64,000 bases of DNA from Anseranas semipalmata (lineage: Eukaryota; Chordata; Aves; Anseriformes; Anseranatidae), in contig VXAA01000972.1 of NCBI GenBank assembly GCA_013399115.1, positions 63,004-127,003 on the forward strand. The letters are read 5' to 3'. This document shows, in pieces, positions 1 to 13,485 of the stretch (its first letter is position 1; every line of letters starts with the position of its first letter). The notes under the pieces are model-generated. The model did not search any database, was not told the origin of the DNA, and saw only the letters and a list, made by a program, of their open reading frames with translations. The translations under genes were made by a program, and so were the position numbers.

Positions 1-1544
1 AAAAAAAAAAAAAAAAAAAAAGAGTGGAACTTTAATAGTGTTGACAGTTGTTCGCAAGATACCTTATCTACCATATATCCATATTTAATTAAGAACGACG
101 AGGAGGAAAACAAGATGGAAAAGACTAAATTATGCTCTTTTTTTTTTTTTTTTTTTAATAAAAGAATATACATAGCATTTTTTTCCCCTGTGGTCTTATT
201 TGCATTTTACTTCCTACTTCCTTTGTCAGTAGACACTTGACCTTCAATACAGCTGCACTGCCAGTCCTCTGCCAACTGTTAATTGTGCTGTCTTACACTA
301 CTTCTACCATTTGCACTTACAGAGACAAGAACAATACCAGCAAGTTCATTTTCATTTCACAGCAAGATCTGAACTCCACCCTACAAAAGGCTGAAAGTTT
401 TGAGTCAACCCATTACATTTCTTCAGTCTCCTGACACCTCTTTAATTTCTCATTTTAAAAGATGTTCCTTATTATGTCTTTTGGGATTTGAACCAAAACT
501 TTCCTTCTAACAAAATCAAATCATATTTCTTTTGACTGTCCATGCATATACAGTAACAAATCCTGTTCACAGGCTTTTGCCATCAAAAATCTGAACGTTT
601 AACTAGTCTGTCTTAGCGTATGCAACTGTTGAGGCACATGCAGAAGAAAAGGTGTTGGGCAACGCACACTAACACTATTTACAAAGTAAACAGTGCTAAT
701 GTATTTAACAATTACAAAGGCATCTTTTCTTGGATGGCCTGTGAGCGCACACAGAATATAGTGCTTGTGTATACAAGTGACGCATGTATGAACTAGAATA
801 AAAATGCACAGAAATCCACAAGACCAGACAAGGAGCTGTGGAGGCTTGTGACACCTACAAGTGGGTAGATAAAAGGTACAAGTGGGTAAGGAGCAAATTT
901 GCAGCACCAATTAGAAATATTACATGACATATCAAATGTGGTAGGAAATGCTCTGAGGACCCTTTAACTGCTATGTCTCCTGCCCATTTCTGATATGACT
1001 GTTATGCATATCTCCAACACTAAGGGAGAAAGATCAGGCAGAAGAATTTAGTAACAGTGATACCTAAACACTAGGAAAAAGAGAAGACTGGGCTTTACAA
1101 GACAACTAGCTGTGAGAACAGATGGTATCTGGCCATTCACCAATTCAGAGGCAGGCCTCAAGTATTTCATTAACGCTGAATTTGAAAGTAACTTTGCATG
1201 AATGTGTTTCTTCCTTTGTTCTTTGCCCTGGAAGGCCAGCTGTAAAATCATTTTAATTTTTATTTATTTATATTATGGAAGAAAAAGGAAGCAAAGACCC
1301 AACAAGAATTCTACATGGAAGAGTGCCCAAGTTTTACACTTAGAATATATGGGATGAAATTTTAAGCATAGTTAAGATGGTTGTAAAAATATAACTATCA
1401 AACCTGTACTTTAAAGCAGAAATACTCATGAAGTACCACAGATCATCATTTAGAGAATTTTAATCTACAAGGTGTCTGGAAACAAATTTAACAACACAGC
1501 GCATGAAGTGAAGACAAGTTTACTTAATTCAAACTCAACCTCAC
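1..1544. other. PPIL2: PPIL2 intron 14, partial
   Basis: AT-rich intron. It starts with (A)21 and has (T)19 at 138-156. I looked for the next cyclophilin exon (expected to start GGES) and did not find it, so it lies left of base 1. Confidence 0.7.
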
Positions 1545-1578
1545 CTGTTCCTGTTCCTGTCGGATCACCTCCTTGGAT
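1545..1578 (-). CDS. PPIL2: PPIL2 exon 14
   Basis: A 34 bp micro-exon encoding IQGGDPTGTGT (about residues 330-340), the cyclophilin loop with the active-site Gln (QGGD, equivalent to Gln63 of cyclophilin A). The acceptor is CTGCAG|ATC and the donor ACAG|GTGAGG. The next exon, expected to begin GGES, is not in the window. Confidence 0.95.
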
Positions 1579-3575
1579 CTGCAGAATTAAAATAAAATCA
1601 ATAGGTTACATATATATCTGTGTGAAAGATATTAAATACTAGCCATAAAAGCCAATTCTACTCAATTTTCTTCCTTCTATACTATTGTAATGTTGACAAG
1701 TTAGCAACAAGGAAACCATTACTACTTATTTGGAGCTTTTTTTTTTTTTTTATCAGCTAGCTGTCATCTCCTACATTACTTATCCAAGAGCAGAATGACA
1801 GTTTTATAAAAATAATAGGTCTCTAGTGGGTAAATAAGGAAAACAAACAGTCTCAAATGGGTTAACCAGATCATCCTTTCTATTATGTGCTAGGGTGTAA
1901 CCTGCTTTTTAACTGATGATGCATTGCTTTTGGAACAGAAAAGGCTTTATATTTTGCTACCAATCCTCCACATGATGTGAAGGCAATAAATGAGGGGAGG
2001 TAGAATATTTTCTGTATTTGAATCCACGTTTCACAGTATCCCCCTCACTATCTGCAGCGGGAAAAATCCCCATGTGAAAACAATCTTTTAGCAACAAAAT
2101 TAATCATTTTATATATATATGCAGGATCTACAGAAATAATATTCTGTAGTCCAATGCCAGTAGAGGGAGCGTGACATGACTAGCTACACAGTAATAGCAC
2201 ACAAGCACAATTTTAATGTTGAGTTTAACTATGAACTGAGATATATAGTGCTATAGTGCCGCCAGAAGAAAGAAGCTTTTTTTTTTTTTCTTCAGGATGG
2301 CAGGATGGAATGTAACATTCAGGGATGTCCTCTGAAAGATGTGCATTGCCTTCAGGATCAGGTTGCTAATTCTTTTGAAAAGAACTTACAGTACAGCTAC
2401 AATACCCTAAGCTGCCTGGACTGTACCTACGTAAGTAAAGGTCATATTTCTAGGCCTTCCAATGGACTGTGGTAGCAACAAGATGTCTCAAGGACTCATA
2501 CCATCTGTCAACTCTTGATACAAAACTAAAAATGCATTAGAAAAAACTATTAACTAGGCATGGTGAGTAACCAAATCTAAGTTTCAATTCTGAGAATTAA
2601 ACCTCCAAATGCAAAACACACTTTTTCAGACAATGAAGTTATTAGATACATCTCTCCCAGAAAGACTCTAAACCATTCTTGAATGCTTATATCTTGATAT
2701 CTTTACAAAACCTTGCTGTATGCTCACAAAATCTGATTAAAATATTGATAATGACTTAAATTAATAAAATACTGAACACAGTGGTCCAAATTCAGCCAAT
2801 TGTGCATGCTGAATGTGGTATAACTACTCTCATATTCAAAGTTAAACATATGATTAAAGTGACCAGCAAGTTTGAATCCAAACTGTTCATCGCTGTAAGG
2901 ATGAGATTCACTGGTATGAAAACATCTTTTGCTTCTTTCTACCACCTGTGCTCAATAGCATATGAAGGCCAGTGGTTTACAACTATATATGGAGCTTTCA
3001 AATACAAGTTGAAAGCTTAGATCTTTGACTACTAAAGTCAACTTTCTGGTTCAATAAGCACTCTTTAACTACTTCACATCCTGGAGCACTCTCAGAAAAA
3101 GATGCTGTGACAGTATCCAAGCACCACAACCTGAAACAAAAATTCAGCTTCTTTCTGATGTTTCATCTGAATGGGATTTCAACAGGCCACAGAATTACAT
3201 ATTCAAATTAGCATTCCTCTCCCTCTCCCCCCCCCCCCCCCCCCCCCCCCCTTCTGTTCATTAACCACCCACTCACAGCTTGGGGAGGTTGATAAGAGCC
3301 TTGCCAAGGCAATGACTCCCAGAGGCTTTGTCTGGAATGCCAGTGAAAGCACTACTAAATGCAGCAATGCTCTGTGACAGTATTAGTCAGAGACAGTAGT
3401 TAGTAAGACTAGTAAGTACAAATTTAGTAAGTTAGGACTATCCTAGTTCTGAAGATCTATTTTAATATACTTTTAGTGCAAGTTGTCATGCACAGAAGAA
3501 ACTTAAACTCAAGCCAAATAAGTATTTTGAAGACATTATGGTTTGTGCATTACACAGGATTTGTTCAATACTCAC
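1579..3575. other. PPIL2: PPIL2 intron 13
   Basis: 2.0 kb. Holds the (C)25 run and T runs near 1737-1751 and 2279-2289. Nothing else recognised. Confidence 0.7.
3227..3251. repeat. (C)25 homopolymer, G25 in the PPIL2 transcript
   Basis: An uninterrupted run of 25 C on the plus strand, giving 25 G in PPIL2 pre-mRNA. It lies in intron 13, about 325 bases downstream of the exon 13 donor. It follows a short CT-rich stretch. Confidence 0.95.
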
Positions 3576-3665
3576 TACAAAATTACGAATTGATCTGTGA
3601 AAAATTGTTCCATCATAATAGTTCTTCTTGCACAGTTTGATAAAGTTTTCACACGTTCGGGGTGT
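3576..3665 (-). CDS. PPIL2: PPIL2 exon 13 (cyclophilin catalytic segment)
   Basis: Encodes 30 residues (about 300-329): TPRTCENFIKLCKKNYYDG then TIFHRSIRNFV. FHRSIRNF aligns with the cyclophilin A segment that carries the catalytic Arg55 and Phe60, so the arginine (about R323) and phenylalanine (about F328) are kept. The exon is symmetric (90 bp, phase 0/0), with acceptor TTTCAG|ACA and donor GTA|GTGAGT. Confidence 0.97.
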
Positions 3666-4225
3666 CTGAAAGACAAACAGCAGTTTTAATTAAGCAATAC
3701 CTTTAGACAATCAAACTGGTCATTACATTGTTTACAAGAATTACTTTTCAGCCATGCAGTACTCTTGAAGAGGAATGAGTCTCTCTGCCTACAGAAAAGA
3801 AATACAATATATGCTCTTTTAAAGTATACCGGAGAGACACACGCTATGTTAAATAAATTAAACTCAGACCTTCCAATTAATGCAAAGAAGTGTTGAACAC
3901 TCAGACAATGTGGATTCCCAGTAGATATAATGATAGTGAAAGCAGGTAAGCTCAGACTTTCAAGTTACTTAGCTCTAGCAGTGTGTCATAATCCTGTTCC
4001 AAATGGGCACTGAAAAAAGTTCATTTCCCAGAGTAAGAAATAACCTGACTTCTCTGCTCCACTATTTCAAAGTGAGCACATTGAGGCTAACTGGAAGAGA
4101 AGCATTTGATCTTCTTCACCACTTGGAACTAAAAACGGGACTGACCCCTGAAGTCACTGTTTTGACAACTGGTCCAGCCCCAGGAAAATTAAAAAAATAC
4201 AACTTGTTTTCAAAAGTCTGAGGAG

Positions 4226-4247
4226 AAAAAAAAAAAAAAAAAAAAAA
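4226..4247. repeat. (A)22 homopolymer
   Basis: Run of 22 A in PPIL2 intron 12. Comparable runs are (A)21 at 1-21 and (T)19 at 138-156. Confidence 0.95.
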
Positions 4248-7200
4248 GATGTTGAATACATTGTCCACTTCTAATTTGCTTTTACAGCTTACATTAAAGC
4301 TATTTATTTGAATTCATGAGCCAGGACATTCAAACAGTACCTTCTCAAAACCTCTACTACCTAATTATCTTCCCACTATAATTGTACAGATACTCTTCTC
4401 TGCAATATTAAAATACCTTCACACATACAAACACAAGTACAAAATATATGTACAGAAACAACCTGTTTTCTATACTTGGACATGTTTTCTAGCTCCACTA
4501 TGGATTATGTGCAGAAATAGGTTCCAGTTTTACCAAAAAAACTCCAAACATCTAACTAATCTGAGTTGTTACAGACTTTGAAAATATACTTCTTTTTTAT
4601 GCGCTTGCAAGTAAAGCCCCAGCATGAGTCATGACATCTGTAAACAAACACATACAAGACTCCAAGCCTTCTTCTGAAAGACTGATTCATTTTGAATTGA
4701 TATGAGACTATTCTTGGTCTTACCACTAGTCTGAAAGCTGCAGAAGGAGAGAGCGAGACTGAGACATGAAATTTGAAGTGGCTTAGAAGCAACAACAAAA
4801 AAATAAAGCCCATGGATATATTTTTAAAAATAAGGCAAGCCCAATTACAATCATTTAACAGTGAAATAATCTCTATCTTCTTAAAAGTAGATCCATACAA
4901 TTATTCATCCTGAACCATCCAGAACTTCAATTTTCTGTAGTAATTTCTCATCTGAAACAATCCTTCTCACCACTGTTTAACACTGAAATGTTCCTTAATT
5001 ATCCAAATAAACTCTACCTCCCATGTGGCATTTGAAATTCTTTTATAATTATTCCTTCCTAATTACTCTACAAAGATATAGATAGATGACAGTTGTAAGC
5101 TACCATAACTGGGAAAATAATCAAGTTCCAATGCAATCTTATACCAACTATAATCTCAGATTTCCTATATACTTCATTATGCGGTTATAATGGTAATGCT
5201 TTATGGTAGAATGACACTAAGACATGTATTTCAGTACCATCCTGAGGGCAACTTGTAAGTAGATACTCCATAAAAACTGTTTCAAGCAATAGGAGAATTT
5301 CGTATTCTTTCAATGTTTATATTGCAAATTTGAAAACTTCTATTTGAACTGGACACATACCCATGAAAATCTTTGTACATAACCTTTCAAGTAAAATTCA
5401 GTTCCTGAAGAATCATTTGTCAGCGTATGTTTCCCTTATAACACAGTATTGTAACAACCTCAATCCTACAGTAGTGCTATTAGTTATCACTCATGAAAAA
5501 TGTCAGTAAGGATAAAAAATAAGATTAAAAATTTTCTTTATGAATCAGAAATAGAATTAGCAGCTTTTAGCCTAAGGCACTTTATCTCATGAGAACCAAA
5601 CACTCTTTGCAGAGAGAGACATAGTTAATAAGTTCTCTGGGGGGAATACATCAACCTGTAATTAATTTTTTTTTAATGAAAAATGAAATCAGGCAAAAGA
5701 CTAAGTCCCTTATGGATATATACCAAACTGTTTTAAACTTGCATAAAGTTGATAACCCAATACAGTTTTCCTATTTATTTTCAATATATGATTTGTAAAA
5801 TATACATAAAAAAAAATTGACTACAGTAATGTGTTTTTTATGCAGGACCCGTGCTGACCCTTCTAAGTTGTTTTCTAGTTGCTATATCTTTTCCCAGAAA
5901 CATGTTTTTCAAATTCAACTGTAGAAACAGTGTACATGCAATAATCATTTCACTGCAAGGTTTTCTTTAAATAATTGCCACCAAATTGGTTCCCATGGTC
6001 ACCTCATGCATCATACAGATACATTTGGCAGGTAAACAGTTCCTTAGCAACATAACCATTACCTTTTGTGGTGCTTTTTAGTAGAGACACAAATAAAAAG
6101 GTTTGCATTCAATCAGTAAGAAACCCCAGTTTCAGTCATGCAGTCAATCTAGAATATCTGGCTCAGATTATCTGATTTATTCAAAGCAGTTAATGTTCTT
6201 GCCAAATCTCACACTGCCAAGCACATTTCAAGGACTGTTTTAAGCAGCATCCTGTCCAGAACAGAAGAAAAGGGCTTGAGGTTTATAGGGAAGGTGTAGA
6301 AAGAAGTTGCATTCTGCACTGTCCATACAACACAACCAGTCTTTGAAGTCTTTGTTCCAACTACAAAGGCCGATGAGAAATATATGTAAACAAACCCGAC
6401 TTTGTTACATGAGTGTAAGATCTTGTGGAAGATGTCAAGACTCACAGTCTTGGAACGCACACTTGTCTACTTTTTCAGAAACTTCCTCCACACCACTTGC
6501 CTCACACCATTTCTGAAGCAGGAAGGGACGGTCAAGGCACCTGGAAATGCACAAGTGCAGCAGGCAATGCCAGATTTTTGTTGCCTCATTACTGACAAGG
6601 ACTCCAGGTTCACTTCTGGCTGTTCTTGTCTCAAATTAACATCAACAGCGACAGTTAACTTCTCCCTCTGTTCTTTTTACAGTAAGCATGAAATTATTTA
6701 CATTAGTTTATTCTGCTATGACTTAGACATAAATGTAAGAAAGTCAAGGTAAAAATGCCACCTTATTTTGTAATCATGTTGATTAGAAAGCCAACAACAG
6801 AAAAAAGGTTAGGTTTTAAATCTATTGCAGTGGTTTCTCAGAAGGCTGCAGTTATAGTCCCAAGAAGCCAAACTGAAAAACTGTGGAAAGCTTTTCTCTC
6901 TAAAGAAGGTGGTAGGACAGCCCTGAGAAATCCTCCTTTTCTTTGGAGAAGACAGGATGACAAAAGTGAACATGCCTCTGCATGATGTCCTTCAACTTAA
7001 AGACAATTCTACTCTCTCCAAGTGACAAACATTAAGAGAGTATTTACACCAAAATGAGTCTCCTGCTCCCACTATGCTCCCCATTTATTTTGTAGATGCC
7101 ATATAACTGTCTTTCAATTGTTGAAAATTCACACCCAAGACAAGCACTAAAATTTTAATAAACCCTTAGAGACAGGAATCCAAAAGAACACTTATCACAG

Positions 7201-7639
7201 AAGACAACCCAAATGCTTTGCCTGGCTCACAGATACATATATATAATATGGGTAACAACCCAATGGTTTTCTAATTATGTTTAAGTCTCCCTTTAACACA
7301 CTTAGTGGGTAACTTGACATGGAAACACCAGCACTCCACCAGTTACTAGACCTAGATTAATTTCAGAATTAAAAAGAGATTGCTACTCAGAATGACCATG
7401 CAAACACAATAGTGACAAGAGGCTGATTGTGAAATCATGGAAAAGGGGAAAATAGTAAAGAAAGGTATACAAAATTAAGAAAAAAATAAGAAACAAGACT
7501 CCTTGCTATAAAGTTCTATACAAAAAAATCTTGTTCTTAAGTATTAACCAAGCAATTTTAGTTTCCTTTATGCCAGCGAGGGTGGCTCCAAAACAGGCAA
7601 AATTTACCTCTCCTGCTGCATCCTGAGACCGGAGGGGTA

Positions 7640-7718
7640 AGATTAACCAAGCCACGTCACTATCTGATTCTCACTTTGCAGCTCTCCTTTCTCATCAGGT
7701 AAAATGGGTCATTACATT
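7640..7718 (+). repeat. MIR-like SINE fragment
   Basis: CAAGCCACGTCACTATCTGA then CTCATCAGGTAAAATGGG resembles the MIR segment that reads CAAGTCACTTAACCTCTCTG then CTCATCTGTAAAATGGGG. Strongly diverged. Confidence 0.45.
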
Positions 7719-8360
7719 TGTAAAAGTTAGCTTAACCGAGAATTTGTATTGCACAGCTGAAGAACCAACCAGAAGTAGACTAAAAACCTGCGGTACCCCT
7801 GTTGCCAAGGTACAGGAGATGGGAAAAAAGAGGAGCTTCTGAGCTGTTGCTATGACTGCAAGGAAGAAAGCTTTACCATGTGAAGAGCTAATCATTTCAA
7901 AATACTTCATCCCTTGAGGATCTGCATGAACCTTAAAGAGAAATTTCACACTAAGCATTCAGAAGCTGTCATTTGCACATCTGTATAATTTCCTTGTGCT
8001 AATTCCACTTCCCTTTTATTTCTTTTTGTCTCTCTAAATTGGATGAACTGTTTTAGTTGCACTAAAACACAGAGCCGTGTCGATTAACCCTATGCTTCAA
8101 AGCAGAAATAATCTGAAATAATGAAAAGCTGATTCCTCATGAATTGAAATTGCATTCTACAGCCTTCATCTTATCACTCAAATGCCAGAATCCTGCTATT
8201 AAGAGGCATGAACTAGTGATGGAAATTTCTAAGGCTTCAAACTAAGCTTACTTTTTTTTTTCCTTACATAGATCTCCTTTGGCAGATTTTGTATTGCTTT
8301 AGTCCATTAACATACTTTTTTTTTTTTTTTTAAACTCTAGAGCATTTTCACTCTTCTAAT

Positions 8361-8389
8361 TGTTCATTCTAGCTCTTCTAGAATGAACA
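8361..8389. repeat. Perfect 12-bp inverted repeat
   Basis: TGTTCATTCTAG (8361-8372), a 5-base loop CTCTT, then CTAGAATGAACA (8378-8389): an exact hairpin. It contains TTCTAGAA (8376-8383), a two-unit match to the heat-shock element core. PPIL2 intron 12. Confidence 0.85.
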
Positions 8390-11300
8390 TTTCTAATGCA
8401 TGAGCCATAAAGAGGTGATTTGGTGGGGCTTAAACTCAGTTCTCCCCACTCCTTTCAATCTGCAATCCCTACAGCCTACCTGTCCTAGAGGAACAAACTC
8501 GCCCTAATAAAAGCTTAGCTTTATTTAGGGCGTAGTCACACAGTGTTACAACTGTAATAAAGGAGCAGTTTCAGGAATCACCATCTATCAGGTGCAAGCG
8601 CCTGCTCCCTCCACTAAGTCACGGAAAAAAACTGGACATACAAACATTTTTAGTGCATTTCAATGCAAAATAGTGTACCAGAAGGCAGATTAGGCTCTTT
8701 CACTTTGCACCAAGTGGACTATGAGCACACTTAGTTTGTTTCAGAGCAAGAGGGACAAGAAAATCTAAAACTCCACAAAGGCCACTGCAAAAGCATAGGG
8801 AGAATTTCAGTGTAGGAACTCAAATGTTTCTCCTGCAGGAAGACTCACGATTATAGACCCTGATATCACCCCCTGCCAGCTCCACTTTCCTTTCAAACAG
8901 TTCCCCAGCATGTGAGAGGGGTTGATCCATTGACAGGTTATGGTGACAAACAAGAGCTGCCCGCTGTGGTTTAATTCAAAGAAGATGTGGTTCATGTAGG
9001 AGAGACCAGTCTTCTCAATCTGATCATACAGTGAGCAAACACACTCAGGTCAATTTGTGATCAATGATCAGAAGAACACAGATACAATGAGATAGGAAAG
9101 ATGAAAGCATCAGGGCACTGTGGGGTAGAACACTTGGCTAGACTCTTACTGAAATTTAAAAAAGAATCAGAACAAGCAAACTATGCCTCAGGTAAAAGAT
9201 TGTTGAGTTAATAGCAAACATTTGCCTATTTTGCTATCTCACAGTTTTCACAGAACAAACAGTAGAATTATTGCATTCTCATTACGCAGAAACCTGCTAT
9301 AATTTAATTAGCTATTTAGTAAAAATTCTAGCAGATTGCTAAATTTCACTTTTCAGAGGCACTTTTCAGTTCTGACATTAATGATGCTACTGAAAACTTT
9401 TCCAAAGTCTAAGTAAGATGCTTAGCTTAGACAAGATGCCAATAAAAAAAATGACATACTCCATTTTTTTTCCACTTTTTTGCAAGTACAGGGACAATCA
9501 ATCAGTTTAGCTGAGAACAACTCAAGTTAAACAGGGCATCTAATTCACTCATCTAATTTGTCAATGTTAACTGCTAGCTCTCCAGAGGCAGAGTCGTCAT
9601 TCCTAGCTGCAGTCATTACTTTTCCTCTAACTTATTTATTGTAGTAGTAGAAAAGAAAACAATCATCTCCCCCGCAAATCTGTAAGTCATGGGAGGGTTG
9701 AGGAGCTTGTCAGACAGCGCAGTGCAGGGCTGGGTGCCAGCAAATATGACAGCATCACTAGGTACAGTTTAAATGAGGACCTAATGTTAATCGCTTGCGT
9801 AACCTCCAACAGCTGGAAAGTTTCGAGTATCACAGGTCCCACAGCGGCTCCCTGGCATTTCTTCAGTCTGCAACTGGCACATAAATTCTACATTCTAGGA
9901 AGATGCACTCTGCAACCACTTCCACACTAGACAGCGGAGCTCTGGTAGCTGTCAGTCTCCCAAGGTCACCCTGGTCTCATCAGAGGAGCCAAGGTACAAA
10001 CAAGAAACATGTCATAGGAAGATGAAGAGCAGCAGCTGTGTAACTCCAAACCGCCTGCCTCATCCTCAGGTTTGGGATCACTAAGTGACAGATGCAGCTG
10101 GTATGGGATTCCTGCATTGTCAAATGTCAAAAAGCAAAAGATAATCCAATAACGATCAATTCCCCCTACCAGATCCAGCTTGCCAGGGGTGCTGGGGAGG
10201 TAGAAAGGTCCAAATGTGCAAAACATATTCCCAGTTATCAAAAGCCAGAGGCTGCCAGGAAACCACGCAGAGAAAGCCAAGGGCAGCAAGCCCCATGGTG
10301 CAGGTACAGGTACACAGGGAGTTGGCTGAACACCTTCCTCAACTCCATGTTGAAGGGCCCATTCTGGCAATGGGGGCTCCCATTGCCCCTTCGCTGCTGT
10401 GAAACAGCACTGAGGACAAGCGCAAGATGGTAGCATCCAGGTAAAGCATTTCTTACTCATATCTCACAAGAAAATGCTTCTCCTATTTCAAACATAGGTG
10501 TTACGTCCCTGGAGTTAAAAACATTTTAAATATTAGTTTCTAGTCTCTTAAGAACAACCAAGAAACAACCTGTCAATCAATATGGCTGCACAGAGCCATC
10601 CTACTCCTAATCATAAAGAGCAATAGATTTGTCTGCCATTGTAGCACTTTGAGGAAAAAACACACCAGGAAATCTAACATCCTCTCTAACAAATAGTTAG
10701 ATAAAACTGTTCTCCTACTGGAAAAGGACAGTTTTGTTTGTTTGGTTTTCGCTTCTACTGACGAAAACTTTCAAAGCTTAAAGTTGCACCTCTTTCTACA
10801 ATGACATATTTTGTTGAAAAAAATGTGAAATAAGCTATTTACAACCATGACAGAACCACTGTACTTCACAGCCCTGCAACCATACCACTGAGTTAACAAG
10901 ACACTGGTAAAACATCAGCCAGATATTTGCCAAAGACAGCTTGCAGAAAGTGAGTAGAATGGACATTTAAATAGGAAAGAAAATGAGAGATTCAGGAAGA
11001 GTGGGGGACCTCGTCATGCAAGGTCAAAGGACTTTTTAAGCAACTCACTTCTTTCCCACTGGAAATGGATAAGAAGTTTACAGGCTTCTGATCTTTGGAT
11101 CAGTCCCTCACACAAAAGGACAGATGATTTCAAAGAACAGGGGCTAGATTACACATTTATAGATCACAGGCATATTTAATAGGTCATAGGGCCTCAAAAG
11201 ATTAAAACATCACTATCTGTAGAATAATGGCTTCTTCAGATAGTTATGCCAAGACATCATCATTAAGTAGAGTTTGCCAGGTCCTAAAACCTCAAAAAGC

Positions 11301-11654
11301 ATTTGTGGAGTGCTGGATGGAGCTTTGAAATCCATCTCACATTCTTCTTTGTTATGCCAACTTGCCCTTAAACCTTAAAGTATTAAATCAGAGAGACACA
11401 AGGGAATTAACAAAAACTGCCATGGCAGTTATGGATTAGTATTCAATTACCACTATCAGCATGCGTTTAGCCACCAGATCATTACTTCATAGCGACCACT
11501 TGCATGAGGAGAAAATAGAAAAGGGCGATAGTACACCAAACAACCTGCTCATCATGTTGACAGGGCTTTCTGGAGTGGTTTTTTTTTTTTTTTAAATATA
11601 CATCTCCATAGCACAATGAAAGTAAAAAACTACAAGCACTAAATAAGAAAGCCT

Positions 11655-11730
11655 CAAAGCAACCTAGAGGCAAAGGCAGGTATTTTTAGTCCCCTTCACA
11701 GATACAGAGACTAGGAGTCCGATACTGTCT
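11655..11730 (-). repeat. Possible MIR-like fragment
   Basis: AGTCCCCTTCACAGATACAG then AGACTAGGAG is reminiscent of the reverse MIR tail (ATCCCCATTTTACAGATGAG then GAAACTGAGG). Weak. Confidence 0.3.
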
Positions 11731-11944
11731 ATTCTTAGGTGGGGCTTCTGATCTTAACAGGCAGCCTAGGTTGTTTGTGTAGCTGCACTGCAGCAATCAG
11801 ACATCTATGATACATATTATTGCCTAGGAACTCAAAATTATGCCCATACTTATTGCTCATTGTGAAGTGACAAATGGGATATTACTGATTTTTTAAAAAA
11901 AGTAATCCATACCCAAAATACCCAAATGACATGGCCACATCATA

Positions 11945-12028
11945 GAGCACATCAGTGGCAAAGGCACAGAACTCAGGGTGTTCCAGCTCTTAGTTCACCA
12001 ATCTATCCATTACACCACGCTGCTTTTC
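11945..12028 (-). repeat. MIR-like SINE fragment
   Basis: AATCTATCCATTACACCACG then CTGCTTTTC, preceded by CAGTGGCAAAGGCACAGAAC, is the reverse complement of a tRNA-derived MIR head and core (about CTATCCACTAGACCACGCTG). Diverged. Confidence 0.55.
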
Positions 12029-13414
12029 TACTTCCACTTCCAAGTCAATTTGACTTTTTCCGCAGGGTAAAGCCTCTACCCTGCCTTAGGAGGTTTGCTT
12101 CACCATCTACAAGGTATAACTTCATCAATACAGTCACTAATAGAGCAGAATACACACAGATAATATAGATGGTTGCTCCCAGAAGCATCCTGATTAAAGC
12201 AGCTAAAAGAACTTGAGGAGACTAGAAAAATCACCATAAATAAAATATAATAAATCCAGCGACATTCATTGCTTTTCATCACTTATTTGTTTGGCAATGC
12301 ATAAGACTAGAGCTGAAAGAATAACATGTTGGATGTGTTAAATCTTCTGTACTAGTCATAACTACTTCTGGCAAGTAGAATTTTGTAAATTTGTTTCCAA
12401 TTAGTATATACAACAAATGTTGGTTATGCCCAGCTGAACTCAGTTTCCTGGAAAATGTCCTAACAAATGGCCATCTGATTATGTCCCCATCAGGAGGAAC
12501 ATACTGTATCTGAATAAGAAGACTGGGAGAAAAACAAATGGCCATAAAGAGCAACACACACTCCACTATGATGCAAAGAGAAGAGACAACAGTAGTGTAC
12601 CTTTGCTCATTTGAGGCACAAACTCAAACGGGTGGAAAAAAATCCAGCTTACCTTCCAAAGTCTCTACTGCCTTTTTCTCGGGTCAATGACTTACACCAC
12701 ACATCATGTTTTTGGAACCTAAGTGAAGTTTTCTGGTGCTCTGAACAAGTGATTTCCAACACAGAAAATATCTGGATTCCAGTCCTATCTCACGCTCTCT
12801 TTCTGTATCCTGTCACAAAGTAACTGATGACTTCAATCATACTGCAGCACTGATTTTCTACCCTGGATCAATACCAAACGTTTCTTGATTAGGCTTTTGG
12901 TGCTAGGAAGAAACTCATTACTATCAATCTTTTTGACTGGCACCTTAAAGTACTAGTGTATGAAGATACCTCAATTTATTTTTAAACAAAGTTTCCCACA
13001 TGTACATATAAACTGAACTCCAAACTATCTGCATGGCCAAATCACTTACAAAACCAGGAAAAACTTTCTGATCCAAAGAGAACTGGTAACAGAAGAACTG
13101 GGCACAGGGAGTAAGAATCCAAGGGGCAGGGTACTGAAGACAAAAAAGATATTGGGTAGACTTCAGTGGCACTGCAGGCCACTGTGAGTAGAACTGCCAG
13201 AATATTTTGCTTAAATAGACAGCCCATAGCCAGGAAAATAAAACTGAAGACTCCAAAGTAGACATCACTCTATGACAGCAAGTATGTCACTTGCTGGTCT
13301 CTATTTCAACAAAAAGACTTCACTTCAAAAATGTGTATTTAAATCTTGCCCATAAGACTATTTTAAAATGTAATTTGAATGCTGTATGTCCTACCTCTGG
13401 ACACAGGTATTCAT

Positions 13415-13485
13415 TTATTATATTTATATAGCAACTTACGACTCAGCCTTCCTAAAGCATTTCACAATCACATATTTGCAGTACT
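13415..13485 (+). repeat. Possible ancient LINE (L3/CR1-like) remnant
   Basis: ATTTATATAGCAACTTACGA, CAGCCTTCCTAAAGC and ATTTCACAATCACAT resemble the widespread amniote repeat phrase ATTTATATAGCGCCTTTC then CTCAAAGCGCTTTACAA. A similar piece (CTCTAAGTGCTTTACATCAT) is at about 26128-26150. Family uncertain. Confidence 0.3.

Noticed and set aside
486..500. tRNA B-box-like GGTTCAAATCC on the minus strand
   Set aside because: No A box, acceptor stem or cloverleaf at the right spacing; at most a SINE relic.
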